From an uncultured Methylobacter sp. (GTDB lineage Bacteria > Pseudomonadota > Gammaproteobacteria > Methylococcales > Methylomonadaceae): a DNA stretch of 7,555 bases. The DNA is taken from the NCBI GenBank assembly GCA_903831545.1, contig CAIKYI010000096.1, positions 1 to 7,555 of the forward strand, written 5' to 3'. The position numbers were made by a program, and so were the translations under genes. The notes under the pieces were generated by a model. The model had not been told where the DNA came from. It ran no database searches and saw only the letters and a list, made by a program, of their open reading frames with translations. Of this stretch, positions 1-6,859 are shown in pieces; the stretch's first letter is position 1; each line of letters opens with the position of its first letter.

Positions 1-757
1 CACGCGTTAAATACTCACGTGCTTTTTGTGAATTTTTTTGTTCGGTTTCAATAATACCTAACTTTAATAAAGCATCCGGTATTTTTGAACTACCCGGATA
101 ATTTAAAATCACGCTATTAAAGGCTTTGCGAGCTGAATCAGTATCCTGATTAACCCTATAAGCCTCACCTAGCCAATACTGGGCATTATTGGCAAACTCT
201 CCCTTGGGATTATTGCCCAGCAAACTATTAAACTCAGAAATTGCCTGAGCTGTATGGCCGTTTCTAAGCGCTTCATAAGCTAGCTGATATTTCTGCTTTT
301 CGTCACCTGAAGTTGGCGTCACTTCGGGTTTCTGGACTGGAGCTTGCTTGGCCTCGGGTGCTGCGACCGGAACAGAAACGGGGACTTCAGCCGTTTTAGT
401 TTCCGGCTGAACCACACCATCCTGCACTGGCACATTCTCGGCACCAGCAGGTGGCTTAGCACCTTCTGACTTTTTCTCAAGACCTTGTAATCGTACATCC
501 ATATCCGAATACATGGTAGCTTGAGACTTTTTCATTTCAGCGATGAGATTGGCCTGCTCTTCAACCTGACCTGTAAGCTGCTGAACCTCAGCCTGCAATT
601 GCTCCAACCGTCCCATCACTTCAAACAGCGCATTGGGTGCGGCAGGCTTCAGAGCACTAACTTCAGCAGCAGGATTCATTGACGTATCGACAATAGGCGC
701 CATTTCCGCATTAACTGCGCCGCAAGCCAACAGTGACAGGATAAGAGCTGCTTTCAT
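1..757 (-). CDS. cpoB: Cell division coordinator CpoB (YbgF), 3' end cut by the window edge
   Basis: This is a periplasmic Tol-Pal partner. In E. coli, CpoB links PBP1B-driven septal wall synthesis to Tol-driven outer-membrane constriction. I translated 252 codons from the ATG at 757; the frame stays open to the left edge, so the C-terminus (probably about 20 residues) is missing. Residues 1-17 look like a short signal peptide ending VNA before Glu18. Residues about 43-95 form a Leu/Gln/Glu/Lys-rich coiled coil, as in the YbgF trimerisation region. Residues about 98-150 are a Pro/Val/Ala/Lys-rich linker. From about 153 come TPR-like helices, with QYWLGEAY at 193-200 and YPGSSKIPDALLKLG at 220-234. 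The start is fixed by position: pal ends in TAA and the ATG follows with no base between, and an AGGCG ribosome site at 764..768 lies inside the end of pal. Translational coupling to pal is therefore likely. Identification is firm from domain order and context. Confidence 0.93.
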   Translation of the reverse strand, partial: MKAALILSLLACGAVNAEMAPIVDTSMNPAAEVSALKPAAPNALFEVMGRLEQLQAEVQQLTGQVEEQANLIAEMKKSQATMYSDMDVRLQGLEKKSEGAKPPAGAENVPVQDGVVQPETKTAEVPVSVPVAAPEAKQAPVQKPEVTPTSGDEKQKYQLAYEALRNGHTAQAISEFNSLLGNNPKGEFANNAQYWLGEAYRVNQDTDSARKAFNSVILNYPGSSKIPDALLKLGIIETEQKNSQKAREYLTR

Positions 758-1333
758 TTATTTCGCCTGATAGATCAACTCAACGCGACGATTAAGCTCC
801 CAAGAAGCTTCATCGTGACCAAATGATGCTGGCTTTTCTTCGCCATAACTAACAACATCCAACTGGCCATCATTAACGCCTTGAACTTTCATCATATTGG
901 CTACAGATTTTGCACGTTGCTCGCCTAAAGCGATATTGTATTCACGTGAACCACGCTCATCGCCATGACCTTGCATAACAACTCTCTGACCGGGATGCGC
1001 TACCAGATATTGTGCATGAGCAGCAATAACAGGCACGAAATCGTTCTGAACCTGACTACTATCGAGCATGAAATAGATTGTGCTTTTTGAAAGTGGATTG
1101 TTTGGATCACTAAATTCAGGACCTATTCCAGCATTTGGATACATGCCCGAATTATTCATTTCTGATCCATTCATGCCTGAACCATTATTTAAACCTCTGG
1201 TAGAAGCATCATTTATACCGCTGTTAGCATTTTGAGTACCATCAATAAGACTTGCATCTTTTTCATCTTCACTACAACCCGTTAGAATTGCCGCGCTAAT
1301 TGCCAAGGCCATTACTGTTTTGTTCAATTTCAT
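758..1333 (-). CDS. pal: Peptidoglycan-associated lipoprotein Pal
   Basis: Pal is the outer-membrane lipoprotein that binds peptidoglycan and TolB, and anchors the outer membrane to the wall during constriction. The 191-residue product has a lipoprotein signal with lipobox LTGC, so the lipidated residue would be Cys20. Next is a low-complexity linker at about 36-72, rich in Gly, Asn, Ser and Met. The OmpA-like peptidoglycan-binding domain covers about 84-189, with GHGDERGSREYN at 122-133, LGEQRA at 136-141, VSYGEEKP at 161-168 and NRRVELIY at 181-188. Asp125 and Arg140, the pair that holds diaminopimelate in this fold, are present. Met89 stands in IYFML where Pal proteins usually have Asp (YFD). 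A GGGAA ribosome site lies 7 bases before the ATG. The gene follows tolB after 58 AT-rich bases and abuts cpoB. At 191 residues it is slightly longer than E. coli Pal (173), mostly because of the linker. Confidence 0.97.
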   Translation of the reverse strand: MKLNKTVMALAISAAILTGCSEDEKDASLIDGTQNANSGINDASTRGLNNGSGMNGSEMNNSGMYPNAGIGPEFSDPNNPLSKSTIYFMLDSSQVQNDFVPVIAAHAQYLVAHPGQRVVMQGHGDERGSREYNIALGEQRAKSVANMMKVQGVNDGQLDVVSYGEEKPASFGHDEASWELNRRVELIYQAK

Positions 1334-1391
1334 TTTTTTATTCCCAAAAATATTAATTAAATTTTAAAAAATCATGTTGCTGCTAACCGGA

Positions 1392-2675
1392 CTAGGGTGA
1401 CCAAGCCGGCTCGCGAATTTCACTGCCGTTAAATACCAGCTTCTGCTGCATTTTACCATCCAATGACACAGCCGATAAGTATCCTGAGCCGCCTTTTCGC
1501 GACGCATATAAAATCAAACTGCCATTCGGTGCAAAACTTGGTGATTCATCTGACCGGCCATCGGTTAAAACAGTGACCGACTTGGTCGCCATATCCATCA
1601 CTGCAATTCTAAAATCGCTACCATTTCCATGAACCATGGCCAGGCTTCTGCCATCCGGCGAGAAACTCGCTCTAGCATTATAATTACCTGAAAAGGTGAG
1701 CCTTTTTTCTTCCCCACCTTGGCTGGACATAATATACAACTGAGGTTTGCCACCCCGGTCAGAAGTAAAGACAATACTATTACCATCGGGAGACCAAGTT
1801 GGCTCTGTATCAATAGCCATACTTTTGGTCAATTTTGTTAAGGAACGATTGACCAGATTTAAAATAAAAATATCGGGATTGCCATCTTTGGACAAGGTTA
1901 TCGCTAACTTTCCGCCATCAGGGGACCATGAGGGGGCGCCATTAATTCCGGGAAATTCCGCAACACTAACTCGCTCTCCTGTGGCCAAGGTCTGAATGTA
2001 AATCGATGCGACCTTTTTCTCAAACGAAACATAGGCAATTTTTCTGCCATCGGGTGACCAGGCAGGCGACATTAAAGGCTCGTAAGATGAAGCTATGTTT
2101 TGTGCATTAAAACCGTCGGCATCGGAAATCTGAAGCTTGTAATTGCTTTGTTTGCCTTGCCTGCTACTGGTGATATACGCAATCCGCCCACTAAAAACGC
2201 CTTTTTTGCCGGTTAATTTTTCAAAGATAAGGTCGCTGATATGATGAGCCGTCCTGCGCAATTCATCAGCTGAAGAAGTCATCCGGTAACCCATCAGTTG
2301 TTCGCCTTTGTAAACATCAAACAACTGAAACTGGACATTGTATTGACCATGATCTTCAGTGACCTGACCGATAACCATATAATTTTGACCTAAGGCCTGC
2401 CAGTCTTTGAATTGGACAGCCTCCGGAGTACTTGGTCGACCGGGCATGCTTTGCTTATCCAGCGTTTTAAAATAGCCACTACGAGCCAAGTCTGCATCAA
2501 CCACAAAACTGACATCGACAGGAACACCAGATGCTCCTTGCATTGCAAATGGCACTATTGAAATTGGCAGGGCACTTTCGATACCTTCTGTAATTTCAAT
2601 GGTCATTTCGGCATGGCTGGTTTGCATAGAGAAACCAACCAGACCGATCAATAAAATTTTTCTAACAAAATTCAC
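1392..2675 (-). CDS. tolB: Tol-Pal periplasmic translocation protein TolB
   Basis: TolB is the periplasmic beta-propeller that binds Pal and is displaced by energised TolA, so that Pal can move to the division site. The 427-residue product has a Sec signal peptide, most likely cut after SHA (residue 22). The mature N-terminus, EMTIEITEG, corresponds to the TolA-box segment of E. coli TolB. The N-terminal alpha/beta domain spans about 36-160. The C-terminal part is a six-bladed propeller: WSPDG-type motifs recur at 206, 250, 294, 338 (FSPDG), 381 (FAPNG) and 425 (WSP at the very end), each 43-44 residues apart. Length matches the family (430 in E. coli). The start is GTG, chosen because GAGGGG lies 5 bases upstream and the signal peptide begins exactly there. 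The gene sits 77 bases after tolA, the widest gap in the tol cluster. No internal stops or frameshifts were seen. Confidence 0.97.
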   Translation of the reverse strand: MNFVRKILLIGLVGFSMQTSHAEMTIEITEGIESALPISIVPFAMQGASGVPVDVSFVVDADLARSGYFKTLDKQSMPGRPSTPEAVQFKDWQALGQNYMVIGQVTEDHGQYNVQFQLFDVYKGEQLMGYRMTSSADELRRTAHHISDLIFEKLTGKKGVFSGRIAYITSSRQGKQSNYKLQISDADGFNAQNIASSYEPLMSPAWSPDGRKIAYVSFEKKVASIYIQTLATGERVSVAEFPGINGAPSWSPDGGKLAITLSKDGNPDIFILNLVNRSLTKLTKSMAIDTEPTWSPDGNSIVFTSDRGGKPQLYIMSSQGGEEKRLTFSGNYNARASFSPDGRSLAMVHGNGSDFRIAVMDMATKSVTVLTDGRSDESPSFAPNGSLILYASRKGGSGYLSAVSLDGKMQQKLVFNGSEIREPAWSP

Positions 2676-2680
2676 GCTTT

Positions 2681-2686
2681 CCCCTC
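2681..2686 (-). promoter_or_regulatory. Strong ribosome binding site for the GTG start of tolB
   Basis: The coding strand reads GAGGGG followed by AAAGC and then GTG. This is the best Shine-Dalgarno match in the tol cluster. It fixes the start of tolB at a non-ATG codon and suggests that tolB is translated independently rather than by coupling to tolA, whose stop codon is 77 bases away. Confidence 0.8.
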
Positions 2687-2691
2687 ACTAA

Positions 2692-2720
2692 CATATAAAA
2701 AATTGGCGCCGACTTATCAA
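2692..2720 (-). promoter_or_regulatory. Possible sigma-70-like promoter before tolB (weak)
   Basis: On the coding strand TTGATA (2720..2715, one mismatch to TTGACA) is followed by exactly 17 bases and then TATATG (2697..2692, four of six matches to TATAAT). An internal promoter before tolB is known in E. coli, so one here is plausible. Against it, the predicted start of transcription, near 2685, falls inside the ribosome binding site and leaves a leader of only about 10 bases. The match may be chance in an AT-rich gap. Confidence 0.22.
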
Positions 2721-2752
2721 CGACATCTTTATGATGATAACCGTGTTTCAGA

Positions 2753-4255
2753 TTATCTGGAACGATCCGGATCAAACAAAAACTTGAATGACTTAAATTC
2801 CCTGGCCGACAAGTCCTTATCTTTAGGCACAGGAAGTGGCGATGCCTTATGGACAGCATTTTCTGCGGAACGGTCAAATATTGGATCACCACTGGTGGTA
2901 ACAACTACTGCGTCAATCACGGTACCGTCAGACATCAATCTAACCTGAATGGTACATTTTAACCCTGCCGAGGCAGATACCGGTCGAATCCAGCTCATCG
3001 TAACTTTTTGTCGAATAGCGGCTGCGGCGGTTTTGATTGCCAATTGATCTTGTTCTGCATCCATCTTGGCCTGTTCAGCATCCATTCTTGCCGCTTCAGC
3101 ATTTTCTGCTTCAGCTTTCAACCGGGCTGCTTCTGCTTTTTCTGCAGCTTCAGCCTTGGCTTTTACACTAGCTTCAGCTTTCGCCTTGGCAATTTCTGCT
3201 TCTTTTGCATCAGCTTTGGCTTTTGCAGCCGCCTCGGCCTTGGCTTTTGCGGCGTCAGCCTTGGCTTGCTCCGCTGCTTCAGCCTTTGCTTTGGCGAGGG
3301 CTTCAGCTTTCGCCTGAGCGGTTGCTTCTGCCTTCGCTTTTGCTGCTTCAACCCTGGCTTGTTCTGCGGCCTCGGCCTTCGCTTTGGCAAGCTCAGCTTG
3401 TTTTGCTTCAGTCTTGGCCTGCGCTATTGCGTCAGCCTTTACTTTAGCTGCTTCAGCTTTGGCTTGTTCTGAAGCCTCGGCTTTTGCTTTGGCAAGCTCC
3501 GCCTGTTTTGCTTCTGCCTTGGCCTGGGCTGCTGCTTCAGCCTTTACTTTCGCTGCTTCGGCTTTGGCTTGTTCTGCAGCTTCGGCTTTTGCTTTGGCAA
3601 GCTCCGCCTGTTTTGCTTCAGTCTTGGCCTGAGCTGCTGCTTCAGCCTTTACTTTCGCTGCTTCAGCTTTGGCTTGTTCTGCAGCCTCGGCTTTTGCTTT
3701 GGCAAGCTCGGCTTGTTTTGCTTCAGCCTTGGCCTGTGCTAATTCTTCTGCCTTAACTTTCGCTGCTTGCTCTGCAGCTTTCGCTTTCGCAACTTCCTGT
3801 TGTTTAGCTTCGGCCTTTGCTTGTTCAGCGGCTTCGGCTTTGGCCTTGGTTATTTCCGCCTGTTTAGCCTCAGCTTTAGCCTGTGCGGCAGCTTCGGCTT
3901 TTTCTTTTACTGCTTCTGCCTCTTTAGCTTGCTGCGCAACTTCTGCCTGAGCTTTGGCGATTTCAATTTTCTTGGCTTCAGCAACTGCCTTTTCTTGCTG
4001 CAATACCTTTTCGGCTTCTTGTTTGACCAACTCTTTAGCCAGATTTTTTTCCTGCTTTACCTGCTCTACAGTTGGATCTGACGGACTATTAACTTTACTG
4101 TCATCGACAATTTCAGCATGAATAATATCAGGCATTAATTCTGGTTCTTGTTTATCCGGCTTAAACAGGGCGCTTAAACCAAACAAGCCCAAAATGGTAA
4201 GATGTAAAACCAGAGCCAGTATGACAGGCCATGAGTATCTCTTTTTGCTTTGCAT
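2753..4255 (-). CDS. tolA: Tol-Pal inner-membrane linker protein TolA with extended helical domain
   Basis: TolA spans the periplasm and transmits proton-motive energy from TolQR to TolB and Pal. The 500-residue product has the three classical domains. A short basic N-terminus is followed by one membrane segment (about 10-31, containing His18, as in the TolA/TonB membrane helix). Domain II, about 62-410, is a long Ala/Lys/Glu/Gln helix built of AKAKAEAAEQ-type repeats. The C-terminal globular domain, about 411-500, contains IRQKVTMSW, CTIQVRL, SGDPIFDRSAENAV and ASPLPVP, all typical of TolA domain III. Cys434 is the only cysteine, so the disulfide described in E. coli TolA domain III cannot form within one molecule. 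The protein is longer than E. coli TolA (421); the excess lies in domain II and includes an internal 105-bp tandem repeat. The ATG at 4255 is 6 bases after the tolR stop and directly precedes the basic/membrane segment, which supports this start. Its ribosome site is weak, so coupling to tolR is likely. Confidence 0.96.
   Translation of the reverse strand: MQSKKRYSWPVILALVLHLTILGLFGLSALFKPDKQEPELMPDIIHAEIVDDSKVNSPSDPTVEQVKQEKNLAKELVKQEAEKVLQQEKAVAEAKKIEIAKAQAEVAQQAKEAEAVKEKAEAAAQAKAEAKQAEITKAKAEAAEQAKAEAKQQEVAKAKAAEQAAKVKAEELAQAKAEAKQAELAKAKAEAAEQAKAEAAKVKAEAAAQAKTEAKQAELAKAKAEAAEQAKAEAAKVKAEAAAQAKAEAKQAELAKAKAEASEQAKAEAAKVKADAIAQAKTEAKQAELAKAKAEAAEQARVEAAKAKAEATAQAKAEALAKAKAEAAEQAKADAAKAKAEAAAKAKADAKEAEIAKAKAEASVKAKAEAAEKAEAARLKAEAENAEAARMDAEQAKMDAEQDQLAIKTAAAAIRQKVTMSWIRPVSASAGLKCTIQVRLMSDGTVIDAVVVTTSGDPIFDRSAENAVHKASPLPVPKDKDLSAREFKSFKFLFDPDRSR
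3299..3715 (-). repeat. In-frame 105-bp tandem repeat in tolA domain II (about four copies)
   Basis: Copies run 3715..3611, 3610..3506, 3505..3401 and 3400..3299, coding for residues 181-215, 216-250, 251-285 and 286-319. Each unit begins QAELAKAKAEA. By hand comparison the first and second copies differ at 7 of 105 bases, and the first and third at 8. The fourth is more diverged and lacks the last codon. The word TTGCCAAAGC recurs at 105-base steps on the coding strand. Looser copies of the same protein motif continue on both sides. Recent duplication or gene conversion within the gene is the natural explanation. Confidence 0.9.
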
Positions 4256-4261
4256 CGACTT

Positions 4262-4705
4262 CTATTTTTCGCCTGACTTGGTCATCAAGCCCACGCTGGA
4301 GACGCCGGCATTTTTTAATCCCGCCATTAAGGTAACTACAACACCATACTCAATACCTTTATAGGCACCAATAAGAACCTGGGTTTTTGGCTTAAGGCTT
4401 AAAACCGCCATTACACGGCTTTCTACCTCTTCGCGCTGTATTTGCTCCGGCTCTTTATCGTCAATGGTTATGAAGTATTGGCTTTGTTCGTTGATTGATA
4501 CAACAACGGGTAAATTATCACCTTCCGATTCAACCGTTGCCGATTCAGCTTGCGGAAGCTCAACTTCCACACCGGTTTGCAACATCGGCGTCGTAATCAT
4601 GAAAATAATCAACAGCACTAAAGTTACGTCAATGTAAGGAACTACGTTGATTTCCGCCATAGGCTTTCTGCGCCCATTTTTTCTCCCCATCTGTGGCGCG
4701 CTCAT
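4262..4705 (-). CDS. tolR: Tol-Pal motor protein TolR
   Basis: TolR is the ExbD-family partner of TolQ; together they form the proton-driven stator that energises TolA. The 147-residue product has a basic cytoplasmic N-terminus, a single membrane helix at about 22-42, and a periplasmic domain from about 43. The motif AEINVVPYIDVTLVLLIIFM carries Asp26, matching the essential membrane aspartate of E. coli TolR (Asp23). The C-terminal region ends with AGVSSVGLMTKSGEK, matching the family's conserved AGVKSVGLMT end. The start ATG overlaps the tolQ stop as ATGA, so the two subunits are probably translationally coupled. The stop is 6 bases before tolA. Length agrees with the family (142 in E. coli). 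Confidence 0.97.
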   Translation of the reverse strand: MSAPQMGRKNGRRKPMAEINVVPYIDVTLVLLIIFMITTPMLQTGVEVELPQAESATVESEGDNLPVVVSINEQSQYFITIDDKEPEQIQREEVESRVMAVLSLKPKTQVLIGAYKGIEYGVVVTLMAGLKNAGVSSVGLMTKSGEK

Positions 4706-5379
4706 TTTTGGTGTGCCTGCCTTTGTAACAATACGACGAATTCTTCAACAAACAATTCATATCTACCGGTTAATCGGTCAAGTCGCGTTGAAAAACGGTT
4801 ATAGGCAATAACAGCAGGAATCGCTGCAAACAAACCAATAGCGGTTGCAATCAAGGCTTCTGCTATGCCCGGTGCAACTTGCGCCAAGGTAGCCTGCTTG
4901 ACATTACCCAATGACATAAAAGAATTCATTATTCCCCAAACCGTGCCAAACAAACCGATGTATGGACTGATTGACCCCACGGTTGCTAGAAAAGCCAGGT
5001 GCTCATCAAGTCGTTCCAACTCTCTTGATAATTCAATGCGCATAACACGCTGGGCACTTTCCACCTGAACGCCTGGCTCTACATTGCCAGCCTGTCGCAT
5101 TCTTGAAAATTCTTTATACCCAGCCAGAAAAATTTTCTCAATACCTTCCGGTTCAAAATCTTTGGCTGCGAGCTTTCTGTATAGTTCCGCCAAGACCACA
5201 CCAGACCAAAACTGTTTTTCAAATTCATCGGTTATTTCAACTGCCCGATTAAGCTCTTTACGTTTTGTAAAAATAAACGTCCACGATGAAATCGATGCGG
5301 TTAATAAAATCAGCATGACGAATTGAACGACAAAACTCGCTTCTTTGATTAAATGGAAAATTGATAAATCAGTATTCAT
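4702..5379 (-). CDS. tolQ: Tol-Pal motor protein TolQ
   Basis: TolQ is the MotA/ExbB-family inner-membrane subunit that forms the proton channel around TolR and contacts the TolA membrane helix. The 225-residue product shows three hydrophobic segments, at about 16-38, 129-153 and 170-193, with a large cytoplasmic loop between the first two. The signature SISPYIGLFGTVWGIMNSF at 136-154 and the third segment PGIAEALIATAIGLFAAIP at 170-188 are typical. Thr146 and Thr179 match the conserved channel threonines of E. coli TolQ (145 and 178). The ATG lies inside ybgC, giving an 11-base overlap, and the stop overlaps the tolR start. No strong ribosome site is seen before the ATG (only AGAG), so translation probably depends on ybgC. 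Confidence 0.97.
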   Translation of the reverse strand: MNTDLSIFHLIKEASFVVQFVMLILLTASISSWTFIFTKRKELNRAVEITDEFEKQFWSGVVLAELYRKLAAKDFEPEGIEKIFLAGYKEFSRMRQAGNVEPGVQVESAQRVMRIELSRELERLDEHLAFLATVGSISPYIGLFGTVWGIMNSFMSLGNVKQATLAQVAPGIAEALIATAIGLFAAIPAVIAYNRFSTRLDRLTGRYELFVEEFVVLLQRQAHQK

Positions 5380-5782
5380 TTGTATGCTCTAAAATTGCTC
5401 TAAATATAGTTTCAGGAATAGCTTTTGGACGAAAGCTTTGTCCGTCCAGACAGGCAATTCGCACCTTGCTGTTGCATAAAATAACGTCACTTCTTGTAAT
5501 GACTTGTTCAAAGTTAAAACTGGCTTTTTTAACCTGCAGTAACTTTGCACTCACATATAATTGTTCATTAAACCGGGCAGGATTTAAATAATCAACCTGT
5601 ACCGAGCGCACTGCAAAAATAATCCCTTCTGTAGCAACCAGCTCGTCTTGCTCGAAGCCTATTGCTCTAAGCATTTCGGTTCTGGCCCGTTCAAAAAACT
5701 TTAGATAATTAGCGTAATACACTACCCCGCCCGCATCGGTGTCTTCGTAATATACCCGAACAGGCCAATTAAAACTTTTCAT
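5369..5782 (-). CDS. ybgC: Tol-Pal-associated acyl-CoA thioesterase YbgC
   Basis: This is a cytoplasmic hot-dog-fold thioesterase that is regularly the first gene of the tol-pal operon; E. coli and Haemophilus YbgC hydrolyse acyl-CoA, but the cellular role is not settled. The 137-residue product carries the 4HBT signature VYYEDTDAGGVVYYANY at 10-26 followed by FFERARTEML at 29-38. Asp16 matches the catalytic Asp18 of E. coli YbgC. Tyr23 occupies the place of the His in the E. coli motif VVYHASY. The length agrees with the family (134 in E. coli). The ATG at 5782 gives an N-terminus (MKSFNWPVRVYYEDTD) that aligns with E. coli RWPVRVYYEDTD, though the ribosome site is poor. A 48-base gap separates it from ruvB; the 3' end overlaps tolQ by 11 bases. 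Confidence 0.95.
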   Translation of the reverse strand: MKSFNWPVRVYYEDTDAGGVVYYANYLKFFERARTEMLRAIGFEQDELVATEGIIFAVRSVQVDYLNPARFNEQLYVSAKLLQVKKASFNFEQVITRSDVILCNSKVRIACLDGQSFRPKAIPETIFRAILEHTNEY

Positions 5783-5830
5783 AGGCTTTTAATTCTTACA
5801 GCTTAAGATGCGAACAACACATCCGACCAA

Positions 5831-6859
5831 TCATTCAAACAAATCCACACCCAATTGCTTTGGTGGCTGTAACCCAAAATGCAAATAAGCGTTCTGGGTA
5901 AGCACTCGGCCACGTGGAGTGCGCATAATAAAACCCTGCTGCAGTAAATAGGGTTCCACGACATCTTCAATGGTACCCCGTTCTTCATTAATCGCAGCCG
6001 CCAGCGTATCCAGACCTACCGGGCCACCAGCAAAGTTGTCGATCATCACTAAAAGTAATTTTCGGTCTAATGAATCCAATCCGTTATTGTCTACTTTCAA
6101 CATTTCCAGAGCTTTAAACGACAAATCTTCGGTAATCGTTCCATTACCTTTCACTTCGGCGTAATCCCTTACCCTGCGTAACAACCGGTTTGCAATTCTT
6201 GGCGTACCGCGAGAACGTCGTGCTATTTCAAAGGCCCCGCGAGGCTCCATGGCAATACCCAGCACACTGGCTGAACGCACCACAATACTCGCCAGCTCAT
6301 CAATTGTATAAAACTCAAGCCGCTGGACGATACCAAAACGATCACGCAGTGGCGAGGTTAACAAGCCAGCTCTGGTAGTTGCGCCTACCAATGTAAAAGG
6401 GGGTAGATCAAGTTTTATCGACCGTGCTGCCGGCCCTTCGCCTATCATCAGATCTAGCTGATAATCTTCCATCGCAGGGTATAAAATTTCTTCGACCGCA
6501 GGACTCAGCCGATGAATTTCATCTATAAACAGCACATCATGCGCTTCAAGATTAGTTAACAGCGCAGCAAGATCACCTGCTTTATCGAGAACCGGTCCTG
6601 AAGTTTGACGAATTTTAACACACATTTCAGCTGCTATGATATTAGCCAGCGTTGTTTTACCCAAACCGGGAGGGCCAAAAATCAATACATGATCCAAAGC
6701 TTCCTTTCTGGCCGTTGCTGCCTGAATAAAAATCTCCATTTGTTCACGCAACTCTTTCTGGCCGATATATTCAGCTAGACGCTTGGGGCGAATAGCTCTA
6801 TCTTGACGTTCCTCATCAGAATGACTACTGGCAGTCACTATGCGATCACTTTCAATCAC
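5831..6859 (-). CDS. ruvB: Holliday junction branch migration ATPase RuvB
   Basis: RuvB is the hexameric AAA+ motor that pulls DNA through the RuvA-bound Holliday junction during recombinational repair. The 342-residue product contains Walker A GPPGLGKT at 62-69, Walker B LFIDEIH at 110-116, sensor 1 GATTRAG at 159-165, the arginine-finger region SPLRDRFG at 169-176, sensor 2 [13 protein letters not shown] at 217-229, and a C-terminal winged-helix domain with TPRGR at 314-318. All key motifs are intact and the length matches the family (336 in E. coli). The start is GTG, not ATG: it overlaps the ruvA stop as GTGA, gives MIESDR (MIEADR in E. coli), and has an AAGGA site 8 bases upstream. It probably forms one transcription unit with ruvC and ruvA. 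Confidence 0.98.
   Translation of the reverse strand: MIESDRIVTASSHSDEERQDRAIRPKRLAEYIGQKELREQMEIFIQAATARKEALDHVLIFGPPGLGKTTLANIIAAEMCVKIRQTSGPVLDKAGDLAALLTNLEAHDVLFIDEIHRLSPAVEEILYPAMEDYQLDLMIGEGPAARSIKLDLPPFTLVGATTRAGLLTSPLRDRFGIVQRLEFYTIDELASIVVRSASVLGIAMEPRGAFEIARRSRGTPRIANRLLRRVRDYAEVKGNGTITEDLSFKALEMLKVDNNGLDSLDRKLLLVMIDNFAGGPVGLDTLAAAINEERGTIEDVVEPYLLQQGFIMRTPRGRVLTQNAYLHFGLQPPKQLGVDLFE

Noticed and set aside
1334..1391. AT-rich tolB-pal gap as a promoter or regulatory site.
   Set aside because: It has TA-rich words that could pass as -10 boxes but no convincing -35 at correct spacing; only the pal ribosome site is supportable.
2715..2745. Possible hairpin after tolA (TTATC pairing with GATAA around an imperfect inner stem), with a run of six T downstream.
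   Set aside because: The stem is AT-rich and bulged, the T run is about 15 bases away rather than adjacent, and GGCGCC in between is a palindrome without a loop. Not a credible intrinsic terminator.
2750..2760. CAGATAATCTG palindrome spanning the tolA stop codon.
   Set aside because: Short symmetric word with no loop room for a hairpin; likely chance, since it lies in the last codons and stop of tolA.
2703..2948. Plus-strand open frame of 81 codons from the tolA-tolB gap into the tolA 3' end.
   Set aside because: It lies opposite the conserved TolA domain III, has no recognisable domain, and shows no clear Shine-Dalgarno site.
3008..4081. Several overlapping open frames on the plus strand across tolA, giving Phe/Cys/Ser-rich or Ala/Ser-rich peptides.
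   Set aside because: They are antisense readings of the repetitive GCN/AAR codons of tolA; such codons rarely give stops on the opposite strand. They lack ribosome sites and family-like sequence, and overlap one another.
5783..5830. Promoter or terminator between ruvB and ybgC.
   Set aside because: TTGTTC with an AATTAA-like -10 is a poor match, and no GC-rich stem followed by T run is visible. Nothing supportable in these 48 bases.
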